Assembly (NCBI GenBank): GCA_008694505.1
Contig: VZDJ01007747.1
Coordinates: 9,890,399 to 9,954,398 of the forward strand
Reading direction: 5' to 3'
From: Cyanoderma ruficeps
Lineage: Eukaryota > Chordata > Aves > Passeriformes > Timaliidae
Length of the DNA stretch: 64,000 nt
Shown: in pieces, positions 12,801 through 26,165 of the stretch
Layout: each line of letters begins with the position of its first letter
How positions within the stretch are numbered: position 1 is the stretch's first letter
Position numbers and translations under genes: made by a program
The notes under the pieces: generated by a model
What the model was told of the DNA's origin: nothing
What the model saw: only the letters and a program-made list of their open reading frames with translations
Databases searched by the model: none

Positions 12801-15800
12801 ATGGATAATGATATTCTGTAAGGCTTTCAGATAGAGGTTAATATGTAATAACAGATAAGTATGAGTGCGATTTCAGTGAAAACATTGCAAAAGCAATGAC
12901 TAGGGCTTGGGACAACATAAATGTAACTAAAGGAAATATTAAGGATCGGAAATAGCTGTTTATACTCAATTTGTTGCATACCACTTGTATATTTCATGTT
13001 TACTCACCCATGGAATGTTTCAGAAAAAACACTGGGAAACCATATCAACTTTTTACCAACAGAAAATGCAGTACAGCGTTATTTAAGGACAGAATAACAT
13101 TTTTAGGAGTCCAGATTTCAGACAGTAACTGTGTCAGCTTTGGATGTTGGCTGTTGGTTGTTGACCTTGTTGAAAATAAGCACAAATTCTCTGAGTTCTT
13201 CTGTACCCATTTGCTCTTATTTGTCTGGGAGTCCATATACTTTTAAAACACTATAACCAGTTCTAGTTATTGCTATATACCACTTAAGTATACAACATAA
13301 ATTAGAATCTCTGTCTAGATATGGTAAAAGATTTCTCAGAAGCGTCAGAAAGCAGTTGGTTTTCAGCCCAAGTATTTTACAGCTTTAATTTATGGTTAGA
13401 AAGAAGGTTATTCACTTAAACTTCAGAAAAAGTGAATGAGAGAAATATTCTCTCTAAAATGAGAAAGAAGTATTATAAACATAAAACATCTGATATAAAT
13501 GAAGACAGAAAAATATAAAAGACAAAAGTATTTTTGTATTTTGTATTTTGTTTTAGTAAACAAAGTCAAACTTTCCAAATACCAAACCCATAAACTTTCA
13601 GACCCCCATTTTAACTTGCAATGACTTGACTCTGATCTTCTTTGGCTTTACTGGAGTATCTACTTAATACCCTATGTGTATGGAGATTCTTGGAAAAAAA
13701 TTAAAAACACAGTAATATTGTAGCTATTGTAGCTTATTTTAGCCAGAAATTCCAATGGATTTTGCTCTTGTTTGATACAAGTAAATAATAGTTTTTATTT
13801 TCTTTTTTTTTTTTTTTTTGGAAAAGGATAGGCTTATGCAAGACCCTTTGAAATGAGCTGAATATATTGATGTGAAAGTAAGGAGAATGGGTTTTTCAGC
13901 TATAAATAATTTCATGTCTTATGAATGTTTGCAAACCACTGTAAGTTTCCATAAATCCTGAGTTCCCAAAAGATGCCTTAGTCTTGTGCTGCTTGGAGTA
14001 AAATCCAGCTATACTCCTTACCAGTCCTCAGAGCAGTGGTGTTACACACATCTTGCAGAATGTGAAAATAATAGGGTTATCATATCCTTCATTCTATGAA
14101 TAAATATTATCTAAAATGTAATTTGATTAGATCTGTGGTTATGATATTGGGTAGTAGTGTATGTGTCTGTGTGTGTGTATTCCTATGATAATTCTTTTTG
14201 AAGATTCCTTTCCTTTAAAACATTTTCCTGTACTCAAGAGGAAACCTCAATCTCACCAATTAAAAAATGTTGTATGATAGTCATTGCGCTAGGTATAAGG
14301 TCTGCTAAGTGTGAGTTCACTTTTGATTTTTTGGTGTTTACCTGGAAAATTCTTCTGCGTTCATTTTAGTTTGAAGGGGCTTTTGGCTGTTTCTCTTGGT
14401 TTTTCCTTATTTGACAGTTGTGCTGACCATGCGTCCCTCAAGCTAGGTCCACGTTTATTGATGGAGTAGATGCAGCATATTGCTACCCCAAGAGTATTAG
14501 GATGTTGTGTGCTTCTAACTCTTTACAGATTCAAACTTACTAAGAATGGGCCTTTCTCTCTTGGCTTTGATTGCCGAGAACTGTGTCTACAACTACCTTC
14601 TCTACATCATTGTCTTTCAAGAGCAAACCTGAAGAACCCACTGTCTCTCCAGTGGGGTAGAGTATGAGTTTTACTGATCAGGCTCATTTCACATGGCCAT
14701 TTAGAGGTCATTCTTAACACAGAGTTCACACAATCTGTTAGAAGTCAGGTTTTAGGTATCTTATCTAAGATTGCTGGAACTGGAGTCAACTTTGTATGTA
14801 AGTCAACTTATATATGTAGATAAGCATTATTTATGACACAATAGCACTGCTAAAGCAGCACAGAAAATGTAAAACTGTGATAGTGCATTTACAAATTGAG
14901 TTTCTTGGCAGTATGTAGTTGCAAGGTCATTTTTATATGTGACTATTCTTAAATGAAACAAAAAATCTGTAGCTCTAAATTCAAACAACGTTTGATATGC
15001 TCTTGTTTTACGAAAATACAAGATGTTTCAGGTAGAGTGAAGCTGACTCTTTAGAGCTGGTTTGTTCAGCTCAGTCTGAGACAGCCTGCCAAAGCAAGGC
15101 AGATTAAATCCAAATCACTGCAAATGTGCTCGGGGAAGGAGGAAGACAGCAGTTTTTTCTAGACCAATTAATTACACACTTTGGGTTACTGTTTTTAGTG
15201 GGTGGTTGTAATAACCAAATGACCTACAAATACTCCATGGAAACCTTAGAAAAAAAATTTCTGTTTGAAGAACGTTTTTATTGTGTACTGTACAGCTCTG
15301 ATCTTTCAAAGAACTTTTAATGCCAAGAATCATTTCAGAGCAAGTCATAGTCATAGCAAGAGAAGGAGGTATTTTAAACTTGCTGTTGCAAACGTAGTTT
15401 TCTTGGATGGGAGTCTGAAATATTTCCAGTCTTCTGTAGCTTATATTGCTTTTTCTTGCATAGTTTTTTGGGGGTTTTTTGTGGATTTTCAGTAATAGAT
15501 AATGTTAGTGATACGCATTCCAAGAGGCCTCTTCTCCTTTGGCCTACTTTCAACATACCAGTACAGAAAGATGTGAGAGGATTACTTTGGGCTGTAATCT
15601 CATGTATGCACTTTCAACAAGCATAAGTCAAAGCTGCCATCACTCTGTCCTGACTTTCCCTCTGCCGGGCTGGTTCCATGGATCTTCTTTGCTTGGATCA
15701 GATAAAGAGTAGCCCAGGATGCCATGCCAGGTGAAAAGTAGTAAATGCAGCAGATGCCTACATGAATGCTTGTGCTGGCACTAGGGTGGAAGTAGTGGGC

Positions 15801-17066
15801 AGTGGGTTCTGAATAACAATGACTCCTTTAAACATCTCTGTGTGAAGCTGTGACTTCAGAATTCCTTCCATTCCAGTAATGATGCTCTCCTGCTCACTAT
15901 CTCTACTGGAAGAAATTATTGTTATTGTTAAGAAATTAAGTTATTGTTGCTCTTGGGTTTTTCGGTTTTGCTGTTTTTATTTTTCTGTTTCATGACAGTG
16001 CAATATAAATTATTTTTAGTTTAACAGTAAGGATTTCTGGCCCAAGATTTTTATCCATGAGTTTATCTGCTCCTTATGTTGCTGATTTTCATTTCTCCTT
16101 GAGTATTTACACTCCTTTGAGGTTTGGTAACTGAAAAGATAAAGCTGCGGTAAGGAGTATCCTAGAAAATCAGACTCCAAGGAAACACCTGCAACTGATT
16201 TATATTCTGTTAGTGAGTCTCACCCCAGGCTTCAAAAAAATATGAGAGCATGCTTGCTCATTTGGAGAGTTGTAGAAACTTCCATAGGGACAGACCAGTG
16301 TAAAGCACTGTTCCTTTCCACTTATTTTGTTGTCCTTTTTCCTTTTCCTTCCCACCTCCTGTCCTGTCTCCCACCCCTCAATTCTTGTCTCTTCAATCAT
16401 AGTAGCCTCTCCCCAAATTCCTTCCATTTTCCATTTACTCAAAGCCAGGCAAGCACCTTAACTGTGAAAATTGCCAAATGCAGATCCTCTTCAGGGTAAG
16501 CTTGTCTTTCTTTCTGTTGTACAGTGATAGTGCTACTGGAAATCTTGCATCTTGTACTTTCAGTAACAGGGTTTTTTTCAAATGTATGCAATGAAACTGT
16601 GAATTTTGCTTCATCAGTCAACTAGTAATTCATTTGAGAAAGAAGAATAAAAATAAATTGTGTCTCTGAGGTGACTGAAATAACTAACAATAATTTATTA
16701 GAAATATTATTTATGTTACATGACAGTCAAATTGCACAAACAATTGTATCAACAGAGAGGTGGGAAGCTGTAGCAATGGTGCCTAGAGGGATGATGAAGC
16801 GACTGAATAAGAGTGAAATTCCTGAAAATACTGATGGAAAATGTTTCTGTTCCACTTAACATTTCCACTCTTTGTCCCCAGCTACGTGTTGGTCTCCATC
16901 AGATTTGGCAAAGACCAGCTGTGCGTGTCTGAGACATTGAAACCTCTTTACAATGTAATGAAAACATTTATCTTCTGTAAACATCATAATAATTCATATA
17001 GAATTATGGTGATTTTAGAGTCATAGAGACACATCACAGAATTATGTATAATGAGTAATTATGTAT

Positions 17067-17091
17067 AATTATTTATATTACATAAATAATT
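17067..17091. repeat. AT-rich perfect inverted repeat
   Basis: The arms AATTATTTAT (17067-17076) and ATAAATAATT (17082-17091) are exact reverse complements around a 5-nt loop. The surroundings (17037-17105) are almost pure A/T. It could extrude a small hairpin, but such motifs are common in AT-rich DNA. Confidence 0.8.
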
Positions 17092-20000
17092 TTATTTTAT
17101 ATATATCAGACTGTAAAGCAAAAATTGCATAAAACAGTGCAATCTGAGGTAAAATAGTGAAAGTAATCAGAAAATGTGGCAAATTTTGTTTCCCTACAAG
17201 TAGGTAATTTGTATTTTATGGTTACAGCTCTTTTTCTACAACTTATATTTGCAGTTGAGTGTTTTTCTCAGAATTAGAGAAAAGTAAACCAGATCAGATA
17301 AATTAGGATGCCAGCTTCTTGTCTAAAGCCTGGTCCACTGGCAAAAATGTTTGGAGCTTTTTTTTTTGGTTAGCTGTCAAAATTCCATCACCAAGGATTT
17401 TTTGCTTTTAATGTCAGACACCACTATCCAATATTCTGAGCTTTTGAGGCCAGTGTTGAAAATGGGTCTGTATCTGTGTTTTTCTGTTCATAGCTCAGCT
17501 TTTGGGGGGAAAAAGGAAACAATTTTTTAAAAAAGCAAATGTACAATTGCATGTAGTGTTTGTAGTAGCACTTAGTCTAAACATCCATAAAAATGGTTGT
17601 AGGGTATCTGTGTTTGGGTATTTGAGAGTGGCTGCAGCATGAACCCATGTGCATTGATAGGAACTGTATGCTGCAGCTGGTTTTTCTCATTTTGAAGATA
17701 TGACTCTAAAACTATTTCCAGAAAGCAAAAAAAAAGTAACTCTAAATATGCTTCTACAATGGCTTTCTTTTGCTGAAGTGGCAATGTGAAAAAGGATTTT
17801 CCTGGGCAGATTAAAAACACTGGGTGCCCCAGACAGAACAATCGAGCATTTCAGAATGAATTATACTAACTTGATGAACCAGACTCTTCTCCCTGTGGGC
17901 ATGTATTTGTTTGCATATATTTGTCAGTCTGCTTGGAAACAGAATGAGAAGCATTCATGCATTGCCTTTTAGAGAAGAATCTGAATGGAACTTCTTTTTG
18001 TTATTGTATTAGGGGAAAAAAACATCCTAGGGAAGATTGTAGCCACTTACTATAAACTAGGAAGAGACTGTAAAGGCGCTTCTTCCCACTGTTTTCACAC
18101 CGTGTGAGTTGCTGGTTCATCTTTCCTTTAGATAATTCCATGCTCCAGTTTAACAGTTAAGCATACTATAACTCCCTGTCTCCTAGTTTAAGCTCCCTAA
18201 GGGAGGTATTTCAGAAAACCCTTACTTGCTTGTAATTTCTTGACTGTTATGCTATTTTACTTCTTTATTTTCACACATGGCCACACATGAAGCACTTCAG
18301 ACTTAATCTGATTGCTAGAAGTTTAGCAACAAATTCAAATTCTTCCAGAATTAAAAGTTCTTAAACTAGTGGCTCGCTTACTACATTTAATGCTTTAATA
18401 GCTCATGTCTCATGAAAGAACCTACTGGTTTGTTAAAGTAATGACCTTATGGCCTCAGAATCAGGTTAGGTCTGATATTAGCTGTGGTACTTCACAGGGT
18501 ACAGGTCTACCTAGCAAGCACACAGAGCAATTAGAGCTCCTGACAAACTGCTGGAATTCTCTTCCCTTGTGACAGGAAAAACTGTTCCAGCGTTTGACAT
18601 AAAGCAAATGCTGACCAGCCACTGTGCATGAGGTTCCTTGCAAAGGCGTACGGGTTGTTCACACTGCTCAGTGCACACAAAGAAAGCTATATTAGGAGCC
18701 TGCTGGCACATCACTGATGTTAGTAAGGAGGCAAGTTCTTACAGTGGTTGTTTTGATGATTGGTCTGCAGAGCCTGAGAGCACGTCAGTATCCAAGTGCC
18801 TCATCAATCCACGTTATGATTTTATCTCGTGAAAAGACTCAGGGTGCACTGTTCACTCTTCTCAAATTTTATTTTATCATCTAAGAAGACTGATTTTCTT
18901 GGTTTTCTTCTACTTTTTATGTCCTTGCAAACCAGTGCTATTGGACATTTGCTAATTTCTAGGCTAGGTTGCTTATAGGTCCCAATACTAGAACTCTGAA
19001 TTGAAAACCAAAATACCAATACAGACAACTTCAGCATAGTTTATACATCTTCAAGTCCAAAGCCAAAAATATTGCTGAAAATAATGAGTATGTAATCACA
19101 TTTTTCCATAATGAGGAAAGTGTTCTGCTGTATGCTCTTTCAAGAGTATACTGAGGATTTAGGAATAAAACCTTTTTACTTAAAGCTCTCCTTCTATTAT
19201 GTGAAAAATGTATTAGGCAACTAGAATGACAGTTCTGCTGGTTTTGCTTATTTATTTTTGCTTTCTTATTAATCTGACTTATACATTCAAAGGGAAGCTG
19301 GTGCGTGTCTTGGTTAATTGTGGATGTCTGCTTATATCTTTGCATAAAGATTTAAAGCAAGGCTGTTTGCTTTCTATGGCTATGAAAATAAATTGGCAGG
19401 AGTTTTAAAATCTTGGGGAAAATTTGCATTTTAGTGAAAGCAGTAATGGAATCATAGTCATTCACTTTCACACACTATCTAGCAGATTATAAAAGCTGGT
19501 AGAAGTTTTTGATAAGGAACAATGCAAAAATACTGATTGGTGAAGTTGGGTAAATAGGGACCTGGGGAATAACACGATTTTAATGACCTCCACATTTTGA
19601 TTTATAAACAGTTTACATAGAAACTGTAGATTTTTTTACAAAAGGCAGTTGTAACCATAACATACCATGAGGATCTTCTGCTCTATGCTTTGGCTGTTTA
19701 TTTTCTGGGCCATAACAGTCTCACTAATACAACCTGTGTAACATTGGATTTATTTTCATGTACTTGCCTTTTACGTTTTACCCAAACTTGTTCTCTATCC
19801 TAGGGATCAAGAAATGGTTCAGACTGAAAATTATTAATCCAGACCCATTTTCAGGCATATGTAATAATTACTAAATCTCTTTCTGTTCTTTTTCATTGTT
19901 TAAAAAAAACCCAAAGCCAACAAAAATTTTGGAGTGATGTACCTCAACCATAAGGTGGGAGGAGAGGAGAGGAGAGCTTTAGCTTACATCAGACAGATAA

Positions 20001-23000
20001 ATCAAAGTGAAGAGCTGAAGCTCCCAAAGGAAGGATCTAAACAAGACAACTGTTTGATGGTGTCCTGCAGAATATCAAGACCAACATCACATCAATCTCT
20101 GTTCTGGACCAAGTATGAAGCAATATTCCTGAAATTATTTGTGGTCAGAATTACTCTCATGAACTGGCCCAGCATTACAGTTTAATCTTAGTGTATCCTA
20201 AAAGGTTAGCTGCACAGTAGTTGGAAAGGCTTAGAGAAGTTCTTGAAAACCTTTCAAGGTAGCTTCCCTTCCTCCCTTGCCTTGCAGTGAGATATAACCT
20301 GTTTCATGGAAATTTAGCCTGACAGACTGCCCTACAGATCTCTTGGTCCAGTGACTTGAAGCTGGAGTAACTGCACTTTAGATATAAGGCCAGTGCACAC
20401 TAATTTAGATACATGACTGAATAATATTTTTTTCAAGTTGAGATGAACACTTTCAGAAGAAATTGTATGTTTTAATTCATTACTATATTCACTAAGCATG
20501 GATTATAGACACTAGACACTCAATAGTGACTGTAGATGGAACCTGTGGCCGCCTTATGCAGCAGCTGATGTTGCCAGACCTTTCAATGGGACTACAGAGG
20601 GACAGAGCTGGTGAAGCTCGGGGATAAAATGGGCAGCATATACCTTGGCAGGTTTCTCTCTGCCAGTCAAGTTACCAGTGTATTCCCAAGGTGAATGTCA
20701 TTGTCAGTGAGGAAGGTTTGCTCGAGTAGGGTAGTGTAAATTACCTCTCCCTCTACCAACAGAAATGCAGAAACCAAGCTGTTTTGCCAAGTAGGGATCT
20801 ACTTCTGCTCTTTGAACTGCTTGTTGCAGGAATTAAGAGGGAATGGGACTTTTTACTGCCCACATATCTAATATCCCACAGATGTTTTGGAGAAACAACA
20901 GCAGAAAAGTAATATTTGTTAATATCGTGGCCTTTTTTTCTAATCCATACAAAAAAGAGTTTGAAATATACTGATTACTGTTGTTAAAGAATGACAGTCA
21001 CCCATATTAATTCATGTGGGAAGCAATTTATAGAAAACAGTATTGCTTAAATAGATGTCTGTATTCAACTACTGTTTGTATCTGTCTTCCAGGTATTATA
21101 TGTGTGCTGTTGTAATCATGCTCTGTTGTTTTCACAAGTTCTTCTTAATTCTTACCAACATCAACATTCATGTCACCATCCAAAAAAGATTATCTACCTC
21201 TCCAGTTTTGATCTGAGAATTCAACGTACCTTTAGTAACCCCTAATGTTTATTTAGTAAACTATTCTACACCGTATGGGGGTACTGCGAGATCTAATGGA
21301 GCGTGTGTGCCATTGCTGTCAGATGGGTTTTTTTTAACTTCACAAAGTAGGATCAGAAAGAATTTGTCTCAATAGACACAAAAAAGGGTAATAAAAGCAT
21401 ACTCAGTTTCAGAAATGACATGGCATGGTAAGTAGGTGGAGTTCCTCTCAATGAAATACCTCTAACCTGCTTCTCAATCAACTTGCGATCCTTTGAGTTT
21501 TATAGTTTTCTCTAAGAGGTATTTTATGTATTCTTTCTGCATTGTTTGTCCAGTCACTAAGTGTGAAGGTTTTTTATTCTCTTCATCTGAAGTCTCAGAT
21601 ACCACATACACCTTAAGGAGATACATGGCAGGATTAATTCCTTCATGTTGTTTTCAGTGGGTGGTTTTTTTGTCTGGTTTATGATGCAGCAAGGGCCATT
21701 CTTTGCTACAAAAAGGATAAACCTGTATTCCTCAATCCCCACCTTGCAACTTCTCCCCTTGCAAAAGCACCAGCAATCATGCAGCCACATGACTAGATCA
21801 ATTAAATAGCTGATATAGTTGAAAAGTAAGAAGAAAAAAAAAAAAAAGAAGAAAAAAGAATGTTAGTTTTTTGGCCAGATCACTACCTTTTCAGTATTGG
21901 CCCAAAATAACAGTGAAACTGCATTTTTAATGTGGAAGGTGGCTTTTATATATCTCTAACAAAAATCTTTTACATGTTACTCTTGGTACAGAGTATTTTA
22001 AAATGGGGGTTGTTGAAATATAAAACTTACAAGATATCACTGACTGTCCTGTGCAGTGGTACCTTGGAAAACTTTCTTGAATGACTCATTAGCAATACTT
22101 TGTGGTAACATTTACTGTGTTGATTCTGACATGACTCCCTGCAGAATAAAAATCTTGACATTGATGAATGTCTTGAAAGGTTTACAGGAATTCTTTAAAA
22201 ATGCAAAATACCTGAAAATATAACCAGAATGTATATTAGGAGAAAATCAAGGGGGAAAGAAACCACTTAGAATTTCACATTTTATTTTGTGCAGTTGTTT
22301 TCTGTCCAATTCATGGATTTTGTCATACACACATTATATTATCATGTGAAGGATTTATTGATCTTCATTAGCAAGTCTGTTTGGACTGATTTAAAAGGCA
22401 ACATTATTGAACTGCTCAGAAATATTATGCCAGACATTCAGAGTAGAACAGTCTGTTTTCTGTAGTATGACTCCATCTAACACCACTTCTTAAAGTTGTT
22501 TGTTTTGTAAAGCACTTTCATACTTGGTGAATATTTTTCAAAGTTACACTATCGGTATGGATCCACAGAATTCTTTCTTTGCATTTCCAGCTGCTCTATA
22601 ATAAATTCCATCTGTTTTAGCTAAATCTGTATTGATTTTTCAGCTATACTAGCTTATGTCTGTCCTCTGCCTTACTGACCCTAAAGTCAACCAATGTGGT
22701 GGGCATACAGCCAATTTCAGATGGCATTTGGTTAGTTTACTCCCTTTTAAAGTAGTTTAGGAAATGTTACTCAAATATTTCTCTTTTTGTCATGACTGTT
22801 TAACTTTCACAGTTTCACCCTCTTTACTCTGAATTTCCTCCTCCTTAATATTTTCCCAGCTCTAGAGAAAAGGATTAGAAATATACCTCACCTCTAGCTA
22901 TTTTCATTGTAGCTTTCTTTCCAAATTTCTAGGGGGTTTGTCTAGCTATGGGGTTTTTTTCCTTAATCCTGGGTTTGTGTATATTTTGCTTTATAGTACT

Positions 23001-23355
23001 TTGCATTTGTCCTTTAAGACATAGTTATATAGCCCTAATATGTAGCTTAAACTCCTAACTTTAAAGGAAATTAGGCTGTGCAAGGAGTACAAGATCAGGC
23101 ATTTGGAAAATGGTCCAGTGAAATTGCTTTCTTTTCCCTGTACAATGAGTATTTGCCTTAAAGAACTTCCATGGCTCTTGGCAACTTATTTCACTTCTTC
23201 CTAGGTAATCTATGTTCTATTAGCATTTTTTGGTCTGAAGCCAGTTGATTCCTATAGGCTTTACTGAAGTGTGAGTTGGTGTGGTTTTTTTCTTTCTTTC
23301 TGTTTGGTTTGTTGGGCTTTTTTGGTTTGGTTTTTTTTTTCCTTTTACCATTTTC

Positions 23356-23432
23356 TGAAATGATTCATCTTTCATTTGGTGGCTTTGGGTTGTTTTTTTT
23401 TTTTTTTTTTATCATTCTTTGAAATGATTCAT
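23356..23432. repeat. Duplicated segment with T tracts
   Basis: The 13-mer TGAAATGATTCAT occurs at 23356-23368 and 23420-23432, each preceded by a related T-rich stretch (CCATTTTC and ATCATTCT contexts). The 64-bp spacing suggests a local tandem duplication mediated by poly-T. Confidence 0.65.
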
Positions 23433-26128
23433 GTTTTAGTTTCCCAGACCTATGACCAGAATTGCAGCTCCTTGTTTTAAAAGCCCAGACCTTTATTTAT
23501 ATGTTATTTTATTGCAGAATGTATGGGATGCTATCTAGGCAATATCTGATTAAAATATGATAAGAAAGTATATTTAGTGATTAGACATACCACACTTATT
23601 TTATTTTTTGACAATCACATCCCAGATCAGGTATCACACCATACTACTGATAATACCATTCTCCTGGCCATATTATTTAGGGCATGGTTTTTCTCATAGC
23701 TTACTGGGTAATTTAAAAAGAAGTAAAAATACTGTATATTGCCTTTTACATACACGTGGGACTGTTTCCTCACTTCCCTGTGTGTTGTATTCTCTGGAAT
23801 GTGCACTTGAATAAAGGAAGCTATACAGTATTTCTTAGAAGAACAAGCCAGGAAATAGTGATGCAAATAAATCAGGCACGGTTCTGAAGAGTGAGCTGGT
23901 GTGTATCCAAAATCCAAAGAAGAATTGCAGAAAGGGTGGGCTTTAAGGTGGGCTGAGGGGGACAAAAGATCCTTAAAATAGGAAACAGAAGGTGCAAGGA
24001 AGAGCAACTAATTTAGGTAATAATGACATTCCTGACTTCCTTGTGTGCCAGTGAAAAGGCCTGCCTGCAATAAGGGGAGTTTGTGTGCAGCAAATAGTTC
24101 ACAGGTCCGTGCTCAGCTTTGCTCCTTTAGTTGTTGAAAAGACAAGACTCATTTTGGTTTCTGGAGATGTTTAAATATAGTTTATTTTGTTGTTTGTACC
24201 TATTGATACCGGTAGAATGTGAATGTGTAAATAATTATTCACCTGGATAGCTGTGATACAAAGAACAGAATTTGCTGCCAAAGAATGATTGCTGCAGTTG
24301 CACTTGCCTTTACAGTGGGCACTTGTAGAAGTTCGTGAAACTTTCAGCATCTCTAGGCTCAGGCCTGCACTACTCCTTTCAGGGTACGTCTTCTCAAAGG
24401 AGTTTTGACCAAAAGTTGTAATTGAGATACAGCATCCCTGAGCATGCAGTACTCCTCAATCAAACCTCACATCACAATCTTTGTCATGTTCTGAAAACAG
24501 CAGTTGCATGTTGTTCAGCTTTGTCAGAGACGTCCCTCTCATGGTGGTCTAATACTGTAGAAAGGAAAATATCAAAGCTCCTTAGCACCTATGTTATCTT
24601 CTCCATTCCTCTTATTAGTCTCCTTTAATTTTAAAGCCTAGTTACAAATTCAAGTAGGATCTTGAAAAATAATAAAACCATGTGAAAGCAAAATGTCATT
24701 CATAACAACTCATATAAGGCAAAAAACCCAACAAACCGCCAAAATTCTGATTTTTGGTTTTTTACAGAGGATGGTCTTTTTAAGCCACAGAAACTGAATA
24801 CTTGCAAAGTTGTACCTAATGAAAACGTGTACCAATAAATAGAATTTCAATGCTTTTAAGAAACTCCATGTATCTGCTTCTTCATTGACTTTTCAGAATA
24901 TTTTACCACAGGATACCTCATGATACCTATTCAATCTTGTTTTTAAAGATACTTCCAGTTTTGTTTTTATTTAAATTTTCACTTTAACAATCAAAAATAC
25001 TCTTTTAGAGAAGAAACATATGTCGAATACTTCAGACTCTTCTGGATATCTGCAGGTTATTATTTCTATCCTACAACAGAAGTGTGGACATTTTATTACT
25101 TGCTTTAATTGAGTTTAAAGTGAAAACAACCTTTTTAAAATAGAATTGTGTAGCGAGAGGAGTAAAGTTTTTATTGAAATTCAAGAAGAAACAGCAAAAA
25201 CTTTAAATCTATGGCACAATCTTTTTACCATTTCTGTTCATAGTAAAAAAAGAAATGGGAAAAAATGCCCCTCACTCACTGGCAACTAGATGGGAAAAAT
25301 CAAGTGATTAAAGTGAAGTAATTTGGATTAGGAAGAATACAACTTAGGGAGGCATCAAAACCTGCAGGCTTATGTCACACTTCACAGATTTTGCAAAATT
25401 GTTCCAATAATCCTGCTTGAAAGCATTTTCATATTCAGGCTTACTGCAGTATAAAAACATTTTACAGTACTTTCTTGAAAGGAAGTTTTATGATACTATA
25501 TCCCTTTGCAGTTTATTTTTGTCTCAGCTGAATAGCTGATGTTTGCAAAACTTGATTCTTCCCAAACATACGAATAAAAAGCTCAGAAAGAGATGGAGCA
25601 AACTCTCTCAACAGATTTCTGTGGAAGCTAAACATGTAAGACTGGGTCAAAACCAAAGTTAAAACTAATTTGGACAAGTTTCTTCATCCATTTCTACCCA
25701 AACATTTCTCAAAAATTACATGAAAATAGGTTTAAAAAGTCGGATACAAGAAGTTACTTTTTTGGTCGCCTATGAGTTCCTTTAATCTCTGTTCTCTCAC
25801 CATACAGAATCTCATCAAGTTGCCCTGTAGTCACCTTGAGCAAGGATTGGGAATGAAGGCAAGATAAACTCCTTGCTTTCAGTTCTTATGCCTTTTATCT
25901 GGGAGTCAGAACATGACATCTAGAAACATCCTGCTAGGCCAGGAACAGCCTAGTGATCTTGCATAGGCCACTCTATGTGTGTGATTCATGGGCTTCTGAC
26001 CAGTGGAAAAAAATCTAGCTGAAATGACCTGTCATACTGAACACGTGCAAAGCTGAATTTTTGATAATGAGGGGTTTTGTTTGTTTCTTTTTAAATAGAA
26101 GAGCTTGTGATCAAGCCAAATATAGGCG

Positions 26129-26165
26129 TAGTCTAGAGAAAAATATAGTTTAGTCTAGAGAAAAA
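26129..26165. repeat. Two-copy tandem repeat, 22-bp period
   Basis: TAGTCTAGAGAAAAA occurs exactly at 26129-26143 and 26151-26165. It is a short local duplication with no evident function. Confidence 0.8.

Noticed and set aside
16318..16440. Pyrimidine-rich tract as a regulatory or triplex element
   Set aside because: Interrupted and not a mirror repeat; ordinary intronic composition.
18045..18092. Open segment ending CACCGT|GTGAGTTG
   Set aside because: The frame is open for 14 codons and has CpGs, but the acceptor is weak and there is no further support.
23627..24007. 126-codon minus-strand ORF
   Set aside because: No recognisable domain, AT-rich aromatic composition, a plus-strand ORF overlaps it, and no promoter or splice context; best explained by chance.
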